A stretch of DNA of 64,000 nucleotides, from assembly GCF_030403745.1 (NCBI RefSeq), contig NZ_JAQMWP010000005.1, positions 310,001 to 374,000 on the forward strand. Direction: 5' to 3'. A program made the translations under genes and the position numbers. Below the pieces are notes generated by a model that was not told the origin of the DNA, did no database searches, and was given only the letters and a program-made list of their open reading frames with translations. This DNA is from Streptomyces sp. S.PB5 (GTDB lineage: Bacteria > Actinomycetota > Actinomycetes > Streptomycetales > Streptomycetaceae). Below are positions 1 to 7,743 of this stretch, one piece after another (the first letter of the stretch is position 1; each line of letters begins with the position of its first letter).

Positions 1-182
1 TCCCCGACGCCGCCGACTCCAGCGTGGTCTACATCGAGGGCGTGACAAGCGACCTCTATCTGGAGAAAGCACAGGATGTGCAGAAGTACAGCGTCATGTA
101 CGAGCACTTGCGGGCACAGGCCCTGAACGCGGACCAAAGCAGGGATTTCATCTCGAAGGTCGCGAAGGAGTACGCACGCTGA
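1..182 (+). CDS. C-terminal end of a DUF5753 (Scr1/WhiJ-like) HTH regulator, partial
   Basis: The window opens inside a gene; 59 residues are visible before the TGA at 180-182. The tail, containing VVYIEG, LYLEKAQDV and a closing basic helix ending in KEYAR, matches the end of the DUF5753 domain of actinomycete XRE-family regulators, where a conserved acidic/aromatic stretch is followed by a helix ending near FI..VA..Y. In this family an N-terminal HTH binds DNA and DUF5753 is thought to sense or bind partners. The HTH lies outside the window. A DUF397 gene follows about 180 bp downstream on the same strand, the usual partner arrangement. Family assignment is fairly sure; target unknown. Confidence 0.7.
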   Translation, partial: PDAADSSVVYIEGVTSDLYLEKAQDVQKYSVMYEHLRAQALNADQSRDFISKVAKEYAR

Positions 183-365
183 CCCACTCTGTAAGGCAGG
201 GTGCCGGAAGGTACACCCAGTCCGGTCGTAATGGAAGACTCCGCTGGTATATGCCACCCGGCCGGGTGAATACATCCCCCGCACTCCGATGTTGGCGAGT
301 AGCGTCGATCACGCCATCGGATAACAACGTTGGCGCAAACTCAGCAACTGGCTATCGGAGCGAAA

Positions 366-557
366 ATGGCAATCAAGCAGGGCGCCGCGGACACGTGGGT
401 CAAGTCTTCATACTCCCAGGGCAACGGCGCGTGCGTCGAGATCAAGTCCCCTGTCGTGTCGGCGATGGCCGTCCGGGACTCGAAGATCCAGAACGGCCCC
501 ACGCTGGCCTTCCCCGCGGACGCGTGGAACGCCTTCGTCGGCTCGGTCAAGGCGTAA
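366..557 (+). CDS. DUF397 domain protein
   Basis: This 63-residue protein has the DUF397 signature: WVKSSYSQGNGACVEI near the N-terminus, then AVRDSK and a closing PxLxF...AWNAFV motif. DUF397 proteins are small partners of DUF5753 HTH regulators in Streptomyces (WhiJ-type systems), where they are thought to modulate the regulator. I chose the ATG at 366 because GGAG (357-360) sits 5 nt upstream; an in-frame TTG at 330 would add 12 residues without a better ribosome site. The DUF5753 gene just upstream is the probable partner. A hairpin at 607-647 follows. Confidence 0.85.
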   Translation: MAIKQGAADTWVKSSYSQGNGACVEIKSPVVSAMAVRDSKIQNGPTLAFPADAWNAFVGSVKA

Positions 558-606
558 ATGGCCGGGTGACCGAGCAGCACTACACAACTACACAAGCACC
601 ACCGAA

Positions 607-647
607 GAGCCCTCTCGTCTAGCTCGCCGTCCTTGCCGAGGGGGCTC
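607..647. terminator. Hairpin terminator between convergent genes
   Basis: GAGCCCTCTCG (607-617) pairs with CGAGGGGGCTC (637-647) in an 11-bp stem with one G-U type position. It lies between the DUF397 gene and the convergent gene ending at 691, so it can serve both directions. No U-tract is evident, as is usual in Streptomyces. Confidence 0.55.
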
Positions 648-690
648 GGCTTGTGTCCGGAAACGGACCTGCGGGACCGAGGCCTGCGCC

Positions 691-1530
691 CTACCTGAGC
701 AGGTCGACGTACTTGTCCGTCCCCGGCACGGTCGGGACGAACGGCGCCGCCAACTCCACCCTCCCCAGGCCCGCTTCCGACACCGGCTCCTCCAGCCCCG
801 TGAAGTACCGCTCCCAGCACTCCCGCGGATCCGCCTCCAGGAACCACAGCAGCGTCAGCCGGGTGTCGACCCCCTCGACCTGCTTCACATACGTCATCCG
901 GTCCCCCGGCAGCGGAGTCGGCCGGAACACGGTCACCATCGCCACCGGCGACCCCGCCACCCGTTTCGGCAGGTGCCGCGACCGCAGCCACTCCAGCAAC
1001 TCTCCGCGCTGTTCGGCCGATTCGGTGTCGATCACCTCGACGACCAGGCCCGCGTACGGATGGTCGAGGGCGTGGAAGTCCCGCGGCCCGGCCGCCCCGT
1101 CCCGGTACACGGTCGCCTCGTGGTCGTGGAACGCCGTGAAGACATGCGTCCGGTCCTGGTACACCCGAGCGTCGCGATTCAGCCGCTTGTTGATGCCGAC
1201 GGTCCACTTCATGTGGTCGTCGTAGCGTCCGTCGGTGATCCAGTAGGTCGAGATGTAGCACCCGGCGGTGACCGGCTGGGCGATCGCCGACTTCTCGGGG
1301 TAGCGCAGGAGTTGGAGGTCCCGGGTGGCGACCCAGCGGCGCCCGGCGTACATCCAGGGCATCGCCATCGCGCCGGCGTAGTAGTGGTCGTCCTCGTACC
1401 AGCGGTTGTACGCGTACTCGTGGCCCGGGTGTGGCTCGACCATGGTGATGAGCGCATGGCCGGGGCGGACGCCGTACGGACCGACGGCGGCCAGTTCGGC
1501 GTACGTCTCGCTGCGGGTCTCTTCGCTCAT
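691..1530 (-). CDS. Two-repeat dimeric alpha+beta barrel (EthD-like) protein of the palindrome regulon
   Basis: A 279-residue protein with no signal peptide or membrane segment. Two segments look like ferredoxin-like dimeric alpha+beta barrel repeats: HALITMVEPHPG...YNRWYEDDHYYAG near residues 25-50, and VVEVIDTE...LLEWLRSRHLPKRVAG near 165-200. The W/Y-x-x-x-H-x-P pattern resembles EthD or antibiotic-monooxygenase barrels, so a small enzyme or ligand binder for a hydrophobic substrate is possible; this is inference. The ATG at 1530 follows a GGAAGGGGAAGGGA purine run. It is divergent from the SDR gene at 1626, with a perfect CTGACG-CCC-CGTCAG palindrome between them, which ties it to the catabolic regulon. 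No catalytic residue can be named. Confidence 0.6.
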   Translation of the reverse strand: MSEETRSETYAELAAVGPYGVRPGHALITMVEPHPGHEYAYNRWYEDDHYYAGAMAMPWMYAGRRWVATRDLQLLRYPEKSAIAQPVTAGCYISTYWITDGRYDDHMKWTVGINKRLNRDARVYQDRTHVFTAFHDHEATVYRDGAAGPRDFHALDHPYAGLVVEVIDTESAEQRGELLEWLRSRHLPKRVAGSPVAMVTVFRPTPLPGDRMTYVKQVEGVDTRLTLLWFLEADPRECWERYFTGLEEPVSEAGLGRVELAAPFVPTVPGTDKYVDLLR

Positions 1531-1562
1531 TCCCTTCCCCTTCCTGGATGACTCGCCCATAC

Positions 1563-1579
1563 TCTGACGCCCCGTCAGA
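1563..1579. promoter_or_regulatory. Palindromic operator, site A
   Basis: TCTGACGCCCCGTCAGA is a perfect palindrome around a 3-nt spacer. It lies between the divergent starts at 1530 (minus) and 1626 (plus) and can control both. It is the first of ten matches to CTGACGnnnCGTCAG in the window. Confidence 0.75.
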
Positions 1580-1625
1580 TATAGCGCCAGGGGCGGGAAT
1601 CAGCGGGATTTCAGGGAGGTCTGCC

Positions 1626-2411
1626 ATGTCACTGCTCACGGGCCGGACGGTCGTCGTGTCGGGCGTCGGCGCCGGGCTCGGTCATCAGGTCGCCGCGGCG
1701 GTCGTACGGGACGGCGGGAACGCGGTGCTCGGGGCGCGCACCGAGGCCAATCTCGCCAAGAGCGCGGCCGAGATCGATCCGGACGGGGCGCACGCGGCGT
1801 ACCGGGCGACGGACATCACCGATGAGCAACAGTGCGTCGAGCTCGCAGAGTTGGCGGTGGAGCGGTTCGGGCGGATCGACGCGGTGGTCCATGTCGCCGC
1901 CTGGGACAGCCACTTCGGCGGGCTGGAGGACGCGGACTTCACCACCTGGCAGTCGGTGATCGACGTGAATCTGCTGGGGACGCTGCGGATGACGCGAGCA
2001 TGCCTGCCGGCGCTGAAGGCGTGCGGCGGGTCGGTCGTGTTCATCGGCACGCAGTCGTCGGTGGCCGCTCCCTCACAGGTGCGGCAGGCGGCGTACGCGG
2101 CCTCGAAGGGCGCGCTGACGAGTGCGATGTACTCGCTGGCGCGGGAGCTCGGGCCGCATCGGATCCGGGTCAACACCGTGCTGCCGGGGTGGATGTGGGG
2201 ACCGCCGGTGCAGGCGTACGTCCAGTTCACCGCACAGACGGAGGGGGTGGCGGAGTCGGAGGTGCTGGGGCGGCTGACGGAGCGTATGGCACTGCCCGAT
2301 CTGGCCACCGACGGGGATGTGGCGGATGCGGCGGTGTTCCTGGCCTCGGACAGGGCGCGGGCGATCACCGGACAATCACTGCTGGTCAACGCCGGGGAGC
2401 TGATGCGGTGA
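1626..2411 (+). CDS. Short-chain dehydrogenase/reductase (SDR)
   Basis: A 261-residue classical-type SDR. The nucleotide-binding motif SGVGAGLG is at residues 12-19 and the catalytic YAASK at about 157-161, with upstream Ser in the GTQSS stretch; HVAAW replaces the usual NNAG. It should oxidise a hydroxyl or reduce a ketone with NAD(P)(H). The start at 1626 is set by AGGGAGG (1613-1619); an upstream in-frame start would read through the operator. The perfect palindrome at 1563-1579 lies in its promoter. Resemblance to SDRs of actinobacterial steroid/HIP degradation clusters is an impression from memory. Confidence 0.85.
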   Translation: MSLLTGRTVVVSGVGAGLGHQVAAAVVRDGGNAVLGARTEANLAKSAAEIDPDGAHAAYRATDITDEQQCVELAELAVERFGRIDAVVHVAAWDSHFGGLEDADFTTWQSVIDVNLLGTLRMTRACLPALKACGGSVVFIGTQSSVAAPSQVRQAAYAASKGALTSAMYSLARELGPHRIRVNTVLPGWMWGPPVQAYVQFTAQTEGVAESEVLGRLTERMALPDLATDGDVADAAVFLASDRARAITGQSLLVNAGELMR

Positions 2412-2537
2412 GTTCATGTAGGTGAACGAGGGCCATCACCACGAATACTTTTACCTCCCTTTGACCTTACGCTCACTTGTCGTGTTCACGCGACAGCGCC
2501 CACGATGAGCGCCGGGTCGACCCCTGGGAGGACGCAC

Positions 2538-4079
2538 ATGAACGGTCTCGACTGGGCCGTGCTCATCGGCTACTTCGGCGTGATGGTGGCCATCGGCGTG
2601 TGGTCGCACAAGCGCGTGGACAACGTCAGCGACTTCTTCACGGCCGGCGGCAAGATGCCCTGGTGGCTCTCCGGCATCTCGCACCACATGTCGGGCTACA
2701 GCGCGGTGATGTTCACCGGGTACGCGGGCATCGCCTACACCTACGGTGTCACCTCCTTCGTGACGTGGTCCTTCCCCATCGCCCTCGGTATCGCGATCGG
2801 TTCGAAGCTGTTCGCGCCACGCATCAACCGGCTGCGCTCACGTCTCCATGTGGCCTCCCCGCTGGAGTATCTGAAGAACCGCTACGACCTGAAGACCCAG
2901 CAGGCGCTGGCCTGGTCCGGCATGCTGCTGAAGATCGTGGACGTCGGCGCCAAGTGGGCCGCCATCGCGACCCTGCTGTCGGTCTTCACGGGCATCTCCC
3001 TGAACCAGGGCATCCTCATCACCGGCTCCATCACCGCCGTCTACTGCACGATCGGCGGCCTGTGGGCGGACGCGCTGACGGAGCTGGGCCAGTTCGTGAT
3101 CCAACTCCTCGCCGGTGTCGCGATGTTCGTCGCGGTCGTCGCCGAACTGAACGACAAGGGCATCGGCTTCTTCGAGGCCTGGGACCGCCCGGAGCTCCAG
3201 GGCCACGGCGAGCCGCTGGTCGGCCCGTACGGCACGGTCTTCCTCCTCGCCTTCCTCTTCATCAAGCTCTTCGAGTACAACGGCGGCATGCTCAACCAGG
3301 CCCAGCGCTACATGGCCACGGCGAACGCGTACGAGGCCGAGCGCTCGGCCCGTCTCTCGGCTCTCCTGTGGCTGGTCTGGCCGGTGGTCCTCTTCTTCCC
3401 CATGTGGATGTCCCCGCTGCTGGTGCAGTCCCAGAAGCCGGACGGCTCCGACTCCTACGGCCTGATGACCGAACAGCTGCTGCCCCACGGCCTGTTGGGC
3501 CTGGTCATCGTCGGCTTCTTCTCCCACACCATGGCGATGTGCTCCTCCGACGCCAACGCCATCGCCGCGGTGTTCACCCGCGACTGCGCGCCGGTGGTGT
3601 GGCGCAGGGCGCGGGCGTGGAGCGAGGGGCAGGGGCTGCGGGTGGCCCGTGTCACGACGGTCGTGTTCCTCGGCCTGTCGATGGCGGCGGCGACGCAGGT
3701 CAACTCGCCCGCCTTCAAGGACATCATCACCGTCGTCATCAAGTGGGTGGCGGGTCTGATGGGTCCGATGGCCATCCCGATGATGCTGGGTCTGCTCCGC
3801 CCGTTCCGCCGCTCGGGTCCGACGGCGGCGCTCACGAGCTGGTCGATGGGCCTGTTCACCTTCTGGCTGGTCAACTACCCGATCAACTGGAACGTCGACG
3901 GCGGTGTCCCCCTCCAGTACCAGGTCTCGATCCCGCTCGCGGTCTCGCTGGTCCTCTACATCCTCGTCGGCTTCGTGAAGCCGGAGGACACTCCGGAGCG
4001 GCTCGCGATCATCGAGAAGATCAACACGGACGGGGACGGGGCCGCCGCGCGGGCCGAGCCGGTGCCTACGGAGGCGTGA
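2538..4079 (+). CDS. Sodium:solute symporter (SSS family)
   Basis: A 513-residue polytopic membrane protein with about 13 hydrophobic segments. Motifs typical of SSS transporters are visible: the N-terminal GVWSHKRV-DNVSDFFTAGGKMPWWLSG stretch after TM1, the TM2 block HHMSGYSAVMFTGYAG, and SSDANAIAAVFTRD late in the protein. It should import a small solute using the sodium gradient; GGKMP...SG resembles sugar or inositol-like members but the substrate cannot be read. The ATG at 2538 has GGGAGG just upstream. It stops 8 bp short of the convergent gene at 4087. No copy of the regulon palindrome lies upstream. Confidence 0.85.
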   Translation: MNGLDWAVLIGYFGVMVAIGVWSHKRVDNVSDFFTAGGKMPWWLSGISHHMSGYSAVMFTGYAGIAYTYGVTSFVTWSFPIALGIAIGSKLFAPRINRLRSRLHVASPLEYLKNRYDLKTQQALAWSGMLLKIVDVGAKWAAIATLLSVFTGISLNQGILITGSITAVYCTIGGLWADALTELGQFVIQLLAGVAMFVAVVAELNDKGIGFFEAWDRPELQGHGEPLVGPYGTVFLLAFLFIKLFEYNGGMLNQAQRYMATANAYEAERSARLSALLWLVWPVVLFFPMWMSPLLVQSQKPDGSDSYGLMTEQLLPHGLLGLVIVGFFSHTMAMCSSDANAIAAVFTRDCAPVVWRRARAWSEGQGLRVARVTTVVFLGLSMAAATQVNSPAFKDIITVVIKWVAGLMGPMAIPMMLGLLRPFRRSGPTAALTSWSMGLFTFWLVNYPINWNVDGGVPLQYQVSIPLAVSLVLYILVGFVKPEDTPERLAIIEKINTDGDGAAARAEPVPTEA

Positions 4080-4086
4080 GCGGCGC

Positions 4087-5202
4087 TCAGGCCCTCGGGT
4101 ATCTCGCCAGCCAGCCCGGTGCCGATCCGGCCGGACCGTGCAGGGCGGGACCCTGAGTCATCTCCATCGCGAAGTCGTCGGCCAGCTCGAGCAACGTGGG
4201 ACGGCCCTCCAGTTCGGCCAGCCAGGCCGGCGGGAGGGCCGTTTCGCCGTGCAGGGCGCCGAGGAGGCCACCGGTGAGGGCCCCGGCCGCGGCGGAGGGC
4301 CCGTCGTGATTGACGGCGAGGCAGAGCCCGTGCCGTACGTCCTCGCTCACGAGCGCGCAGTAGACGGCGGCGGCGAGCAGCCCCTCCGCCGTTCCCGCGC
4401 CGATGAGCTCCCCGACCCGGGCGGGCGTCGGCATCCCCTGCCGTACGGCACCCAGCGCGTGCTGGAGGGCGTCGGACACGGGCTGGTGTCCGGGCCGGGG
4501 GCCGATCAGGGCGAGCGTCTGCTGCACGGCCGCGTCCAGGCTGTCGCCGCGGGCGAGCCCGTGCACGATCGCGGCGTACGCGCCCGCCGTGAGGTAGGCG
4601 ACGGGGTGCCCGTGGGTCTGCGCGGCGCACTCCACGGCGAGCTGGACGACGAGCTGCGGCTCCCAGCCGACGAGCAGCCCGAAGGGAGCGGACCGGGCGG
4701 CGGCCTCGGGCCCGGCCTCGCCGGGGCTCTTGGGGGCGTCGAGGGTGCCCATGTTGTCGTCGCCGAAGCCGATGAGGAGCGATCGGGCGGGATCGCGGCG
4801 GACGTACAGCCACTCCTCCCTGGCGAGCCACCCGTCGTCCTTCCGCCGCTCGTCGGGCCCCCAGTCACGCTGGGTGGCGGCCCAGCGCAGATACGCCCGG
4901 TGCAGATCGGTGGGCGGATGCCAGGCCCCGGTGTCCCGCCTGACCTGGGCCCGTATCAGCCCGTCGACGGAGAACAGCGTCAGCTGGGTGACATGAGTGA
5001 CGGCGCCGCGCCTGCCGTAGGCGGCGGCGAGATCCACGATCCCCTCGATCCCGTACGCCTCCTGGATCCCGTCGAGACCGAGCCGCTCGACGGGCGCCCC
5101 GAGCGCGTCCCCGACGGCCACCCCGAGCAGCGTCCCGCGCACCCGGCTCCGGAAGTCCTGTTGCTCGACGCGGCCCCAGATGGCCCCGGCTGTAGCACCC
5201 AC
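4087..5202 (-). CDS. ADP-ribosylglycohydrolase (DraG)-fold protein with altered metal site
   Basis: A 371-residue protein of the ADP-ribosylglycohydrolase fold: RGTLLGVAVGDALGAPVE at about residues 22-39, helical body, and a glycine/alanine-rich C-terminal segment. DraG enzymes remove ADP-ribose from proteins using two Mg ions held by a TDDT motif and a D-x-D-T/S motif. Here the first reads THVTQ and the second NHDGPSAAAG, so most metal ligands are changed. The GTG at 5202 is preferred because GGGGAGG lies 5 nt upstream; an earlier start at 5241 is possible. Activity is doubtful; a binding or altered-chemistry role is possible. Confidence 0.75.
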   Translation of the reverse strand: MGATAGAIWGRVEQQDFRSRVRGTLLGVAVGDALGAPVERLGLDGIQEAYGIEGIVDLAAAYGRRGAVTHVTQLTLFSVDGLIRAQVRRDTGAWHPPTDLHRAYLRWAATQRDWGPDERRKDDGWLAREEWLYVRRDPARSLLIGFGDDNMGTLDAPKSPGEAGPEAAARSAPFGLLVGWEPQLVVQLAVECAAQTHGHPVAYLTAGAYAAIVHGLARGDSLDAAVQQTLALIGPRPGHQPVSDALQHALGAVRQGMPTPARVGELIGAGTAEGLLAAAVYCALVSEDVRHGLCLAVNHDGPSAAAGALTGGLLGALHGETALPPAWLAELEGRPTLLELADDFAMEMTQGPALHGPAGSAPGWLARYPRA

Positions 5203-5875
5203 CAAGACCTCCCCATAGGCACCGCCCGCACGCACGACCACTCGGAACTGTAATCGACCGGGAACGGTCCGTTCAGGGACGGAGAGGTATGGGAGATGTG
5301 CTGGAAGTGGCCGGTATTGGGCAAGGGTGGTCAGGTATCACCCGCGCTCGGGACGGAGCACGGGGAGAACACCGATGAAACCGCGCCTACGGCAATCCCC
5401 CCGAGACCGGTCCGTCACCCGCAACGGGCGTCACCCCGCCCCCTTGCGCATGCCGCACGGAGCTACCGGCCCCCCGAAGGCTCCGCGAGTTCCTGAAGGG
5501 GCGTCACTCACGGTACTGGCAGCCAGAGTTGAGTCCCGGCTCGTCCGGGCCCGCTTCCGGGCCGGTGGTCTACCGCCGTATGCAGGGTCTTTGCGAACCC
5601 TTCACAAGCAAACACCTGGTGGTCAAAAAATCTATGCTCGTGTTATGTTCTGGGCCCGTCGAACACCCGGCCTGACCAGCTGGGTTGAGACGGAAGGACA
5701 CGGATCAATTCCTGCACGCGGCCTGAGGACTGCCTGTGGGTCTCTTGATGATGCGTCCAAGGAGAAGTAATCGGGGGGAAGAAGTCCGCGGGGGACCTTT
5801 TCGGTTTCCACGCCTCTTTCAGGTCGCCCAACACGGGCTTCCTCCCCTTGCGATTAAACGCAAGGGAGATTATAC
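5203..5875. promoter_or_regulatory. Long intergenic leader before the bacteriocin-like module
   Basis: A 673-bp stretch with no convincing gene. Open frames here lack codon bias and family resemblance. A notably A/T-rich patch at about 5600-5650 (TTCACAAGC... and TCAAAAAATCTATGCTCGTGTTATG) stands out against the high-GC background and probably holds the promoter, leaving an untranslated leader of roughly 220 nt before the ATG at 5876. The exact -35/-10 cannot be fixed by eye. Confidence 0.4.
5845..5866 (+). promoter_or_regulatory. Hairpin that covers the ribosome binding site
   Basis: CCCTTGCG (5845-5852) pairs perfectly with CGCAAGGG (5859-5866) around the loop ATTAAA. The right arm includes the AGGG of the ribosome site AGGGAG (5863-5868), 7 nt before the ATG at 5876. 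Folding of this stem would hide the site, suggesting translational control of the secreted protein. Confidence 0.55.
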
Positions 5876-6406
5876 ATGAAGCGCAAAACCCTGCGCATGG
5901 CAGCGGTTTCCGCCGTGGCCGCCATGACCATCGGCGCCGGTGCCGGTCTCGCGCAGGCGGAGGATGCCTCGGTCAGCGTGGCGGCTGCGGCCGAGGCGGC
6001 TCGGGCTCAGGCCGCTGAGGAGCGGGCCGAAGCGGCTGCTGCCGCGGCCGCAGCCAAGGCGTCCCTGTCCGCGGCCGACGCCGGCGCCTTCCTCGCCCAC
6101 ACGGAGCTCGCGGCCGAACTGTCCGCCGCGGACACGGAGTCGATGCGTGCGGTCGCCGAGGGAAGAGCCACCGAACTGCAGGCCCGTGGGGTCGTCGGCA
6201 GTGCCGCCAAGGCTCTGTACAAGCTGATCAAGAAGCACGGCGGCAAGGTCTTCGACGATGCGGTCAAGGCTGCCAAGAGGGGCTGGTCCAAGTTCCGTTC
6301 GTACATGGACGGGCTGGCCTGGTACCACCCGGTCCGGATCGCCTGGGTCGCCGCCGGCGGTGAGGTGCAGTACCAGCTGTACAGCTACATCCGCAGCCTG
6401 TTCTGA
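5876..6406 (+). CDS. Secreted cationic protein, bacteriocin-like candidate
   Basis: A 176-residue exported protein. Residues 1-28 form a Sec signal peptide (MKRKTLR, hydrophobic core, AQA cleavage motif). Residues 29-105 are alanine/glutamate-rich and probably coiled coil. The last ~70 residues differ: lysine- and aromatic-rich (LYKLIKKHGGK, KAAKRGWSKFRSYMDGLAWYHP, QLYSYIRSLF), about +8 net charge, like amphipathic membrane-active bacteriocins. A cut near QARGVVGS could free this part. The start follows AGGGAG inside a hairpin, and a strong terminator lies just downstream. The next genes encode a small membrane protein and an ABC transporter, the usual immunity/export set. I do not recognise a named family; toxin function is inferred from composition and context. 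Confidence 0.6.
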   Translation: MKRKTLRMAAVSAVAAMTIGAGAGLAQAEDASVSVAAAAEAARAQAAEERAEAAAAAAAAKASLSAADAGAFLAHTELAAELSAADTESMRAVAEGRATELQARGVVGSAAKALYKLIKKHGGKVFDDAVKAAKRGWSKFRSYMDGLAWYHPVRIAWVAAGGEVQYQLYSYIRSLF

Positions 6407-6414
6407 GCCGCTGA

Positions 6415-6458
6415 GGGGGTGCCCGGTCACCAGCCCATGCTGCTGACCGGGCACCCCC
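6415..6458 (+). terminator. Strong hairpin after the secreted-protein gene
   Basis: GGGGGTGCCCGGTCA (6415-6429) is perfectly complementary to TGACCGGGCACCCCC (6444-6458), a 15-bp stem with a 14-nt loop, 9 bp after the stop at 6406. Placed inside a same-strand gene set, it would reduce transcription of the downstream membrane and ABC genes relative to the secreted product. Confidence 0.75.
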
Positions 6459-6517
6459 TGCCGCCGCGCGTCGCGGCGGAATTTCGTATGCCCCGGATTA
6501 TCGCGAGGAATTCATCC

Positions 6518-6790
6518 ATGACCTCCACCTCCGAAATGTCTTCGTCCCTGAAGAACCTGTGGGCCTCGCCCCTCTGTTTCATCGCGGCCGCGTTCGTCGC
6601 GTTCAACATGACCGGCCACCGCGGCGCGGGCTGGGCCCTGATGGCCGCTGGACTCATCGGCCCCCTCGTGGCTCTGGCCTGGGGTGCGGTGCGTCATGAG
6701 AGGCCCGACTCATTCGTGATCATCCCGCTGGGGGCGCTGGTGCTGTTCACCGTGCTCTTCGGCATCAACGAAGGTTTCCCCTGGTCCTGA
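6518..6790 (+). CDS. Small three-helix membrane protein, possible immunity protein
   Basis: A 90-residue protein with three hydrophobic segments (about residues 13-30, 36-58 and 64-85) and short polar connections; a basic HERP motif sits between helices two and three. The ATG at 6518 has GAGGAA (6505-6510) 7 nt upstream. No family is recognised. It lies between a candidate secreted toxin and an ABC ATPase, a position often taken by immunity or accessory membrane proteins in bacteriocin loci. A short 7-bp inverted repeat (TCCTGAC...GTCAGGA, 6785-6804) overlaps its stop codon. Confidence 0.65.
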   Translation: MTSTSEMSSSLKNLWASPLCFIAAAFVAFNMTGHRGAGWALMAAGLIGPLVALAWGAVRHERPDSFVIIPLGALVLFTVLFGINEGFPWS

Positions 6791-6828
6791 CGCCGTTGTC
6801 AGGACGCATACACGGAGAGGAGCACACT

Positions 6829-7743
6829 GTGCCGCGAGGCGACGTACTGGCCGAAGCACAGGGCCTCCGGCGCTCGTTCGGCGGCAGAACGGTTCTCGAG
6901 GACGTGTCACTGACGCTGCACGCGGGCGAGGTGACGGGTTTCGTCGGTGCCAACGGCGCCGGTAAGACCACCACGATCCGGCTGATGCTGGGGCTTGCCC
7001 GCGGAGAGGGCGAAACACACTTCCTGGGACGTCCGTTGAACTCCTGGGGATCTCCCGGAAATGTTGTCGGTGCAGTCCTCGGCGGAATTGCGGGCCATCC
7101 CAGCCACCGGGTGAGGGCGCACCTGCGGATGGTGGCCGCCGGATGCGGCGCGTCGGACCGGCGTGTCGACACCATGCTGGAATTGGTGGGTCTCACACAG
7201 GCCGCCCGACTGAAAATATCCCAGCTCTCTCTGGGAATGGCGCAGCGTGTGGGAATTGCGCAGGCGCTGCTCGGCGATCCGCCGGTGCTCATTCTCGACG
7301 AGCCTGCGAACGGTCTCGATCCGCACGCGATCCGCTGGCTGCGGGAATTCCTGCGGGCTCAGGCGGCGGAGGGCAGGGCCGTCATGGTGTCCAGTCATCT
7401 GCTGGGGGAGATGGAGCAGCTCGCGGACCGCGTGGTGGTGCTGTCACGGGGCCGCGTCGTGGCCGCGTCGCCGATCACGGAGTTGCTGTCCCGGGCGGGG
7501 AGCCAGCGCGTGGTGACGGTACAGACACCGGACCTGCCGACGCTCACACGCCTTGTCGAGGAAGCGGGCGGCCGGCTGCAGCGTGCCGGTGGGCCGAGCG
7601 CGCACATCACGGGCCTGGACCGGATCCGGGTCAGCGCCCTCGCAGCCGAGGGCGGCGTGGCACTGCACTGGCTGTCCGAGGAGACGCCCTCGCTGGAGGA
7701 CTACTACCTGTCCATCGCGGAAGAGGAGTTCAGGATCTCGTGA
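6829..7743 (+). CDS. ABC transporter ATP-binding protein
   Basis: A 304-residue ABC ATPase of the BcrA/CcmA-like type. Walker A is GANGAGKTTT near residue 40, the signature LSLGMAQRVG near 134, Walker B VLILDEPANGLDP near 155, and the switch His in SSHLL. The C-terminal ~80 residues, ending in LEDYYLSIAEEE, match the extension of drug/bacteriocin exporter and immunity ATPases. The GTG start at 6829 follows GGAGAGGAG. It overlaps the permease gene by GTGA, so translation is coupled. It probably powers export of, or resistance to, the secreted protein at 5876. Confidence 0.9.
   Translation: MPRGDVLAEAQGLRRSFGGRTVLEDVSLTLHAGEVTGFVGANGAGKTTTIRLMLGLARGEGETHFLGRPLNSWGSPGNVVGAVLGGIAGHPSHRVRAHLRMVAAGCGASDRRVDTMLELVGLTQAARLKISQLSLGMAQRVGIAQALLGDPPVLILDEPANGLDPHAIRWLREFLRAQAAEGRAVMVSSHLLGEMEQLADRVVVLSRGRVVAASPITELLSRAGSQRVVTVQTPDLPTLTRLVEEAGGRLQRAGGPSAHITGLDRIRVSALAAEGGVALHWLSEETPSLEDYYLSIAEEEFRIS

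Noticed and set aside
5327..5770. A 147-codon open frame in the leader before 5876
   Set aside because: Composition lacks coding bias, no family pattern, no ribosome site; the A/T-rich patch inside it looks like a promoter.
6787..6802. CTGACG-CCGT-TGTCAG near the stop of the small membrane protein
   Set aside because: It has a 4-nt spacer instead of 3, lies over a stop codon inside an operon, and is better read as a short hairpin TCCTGAC...GTCAGGA.
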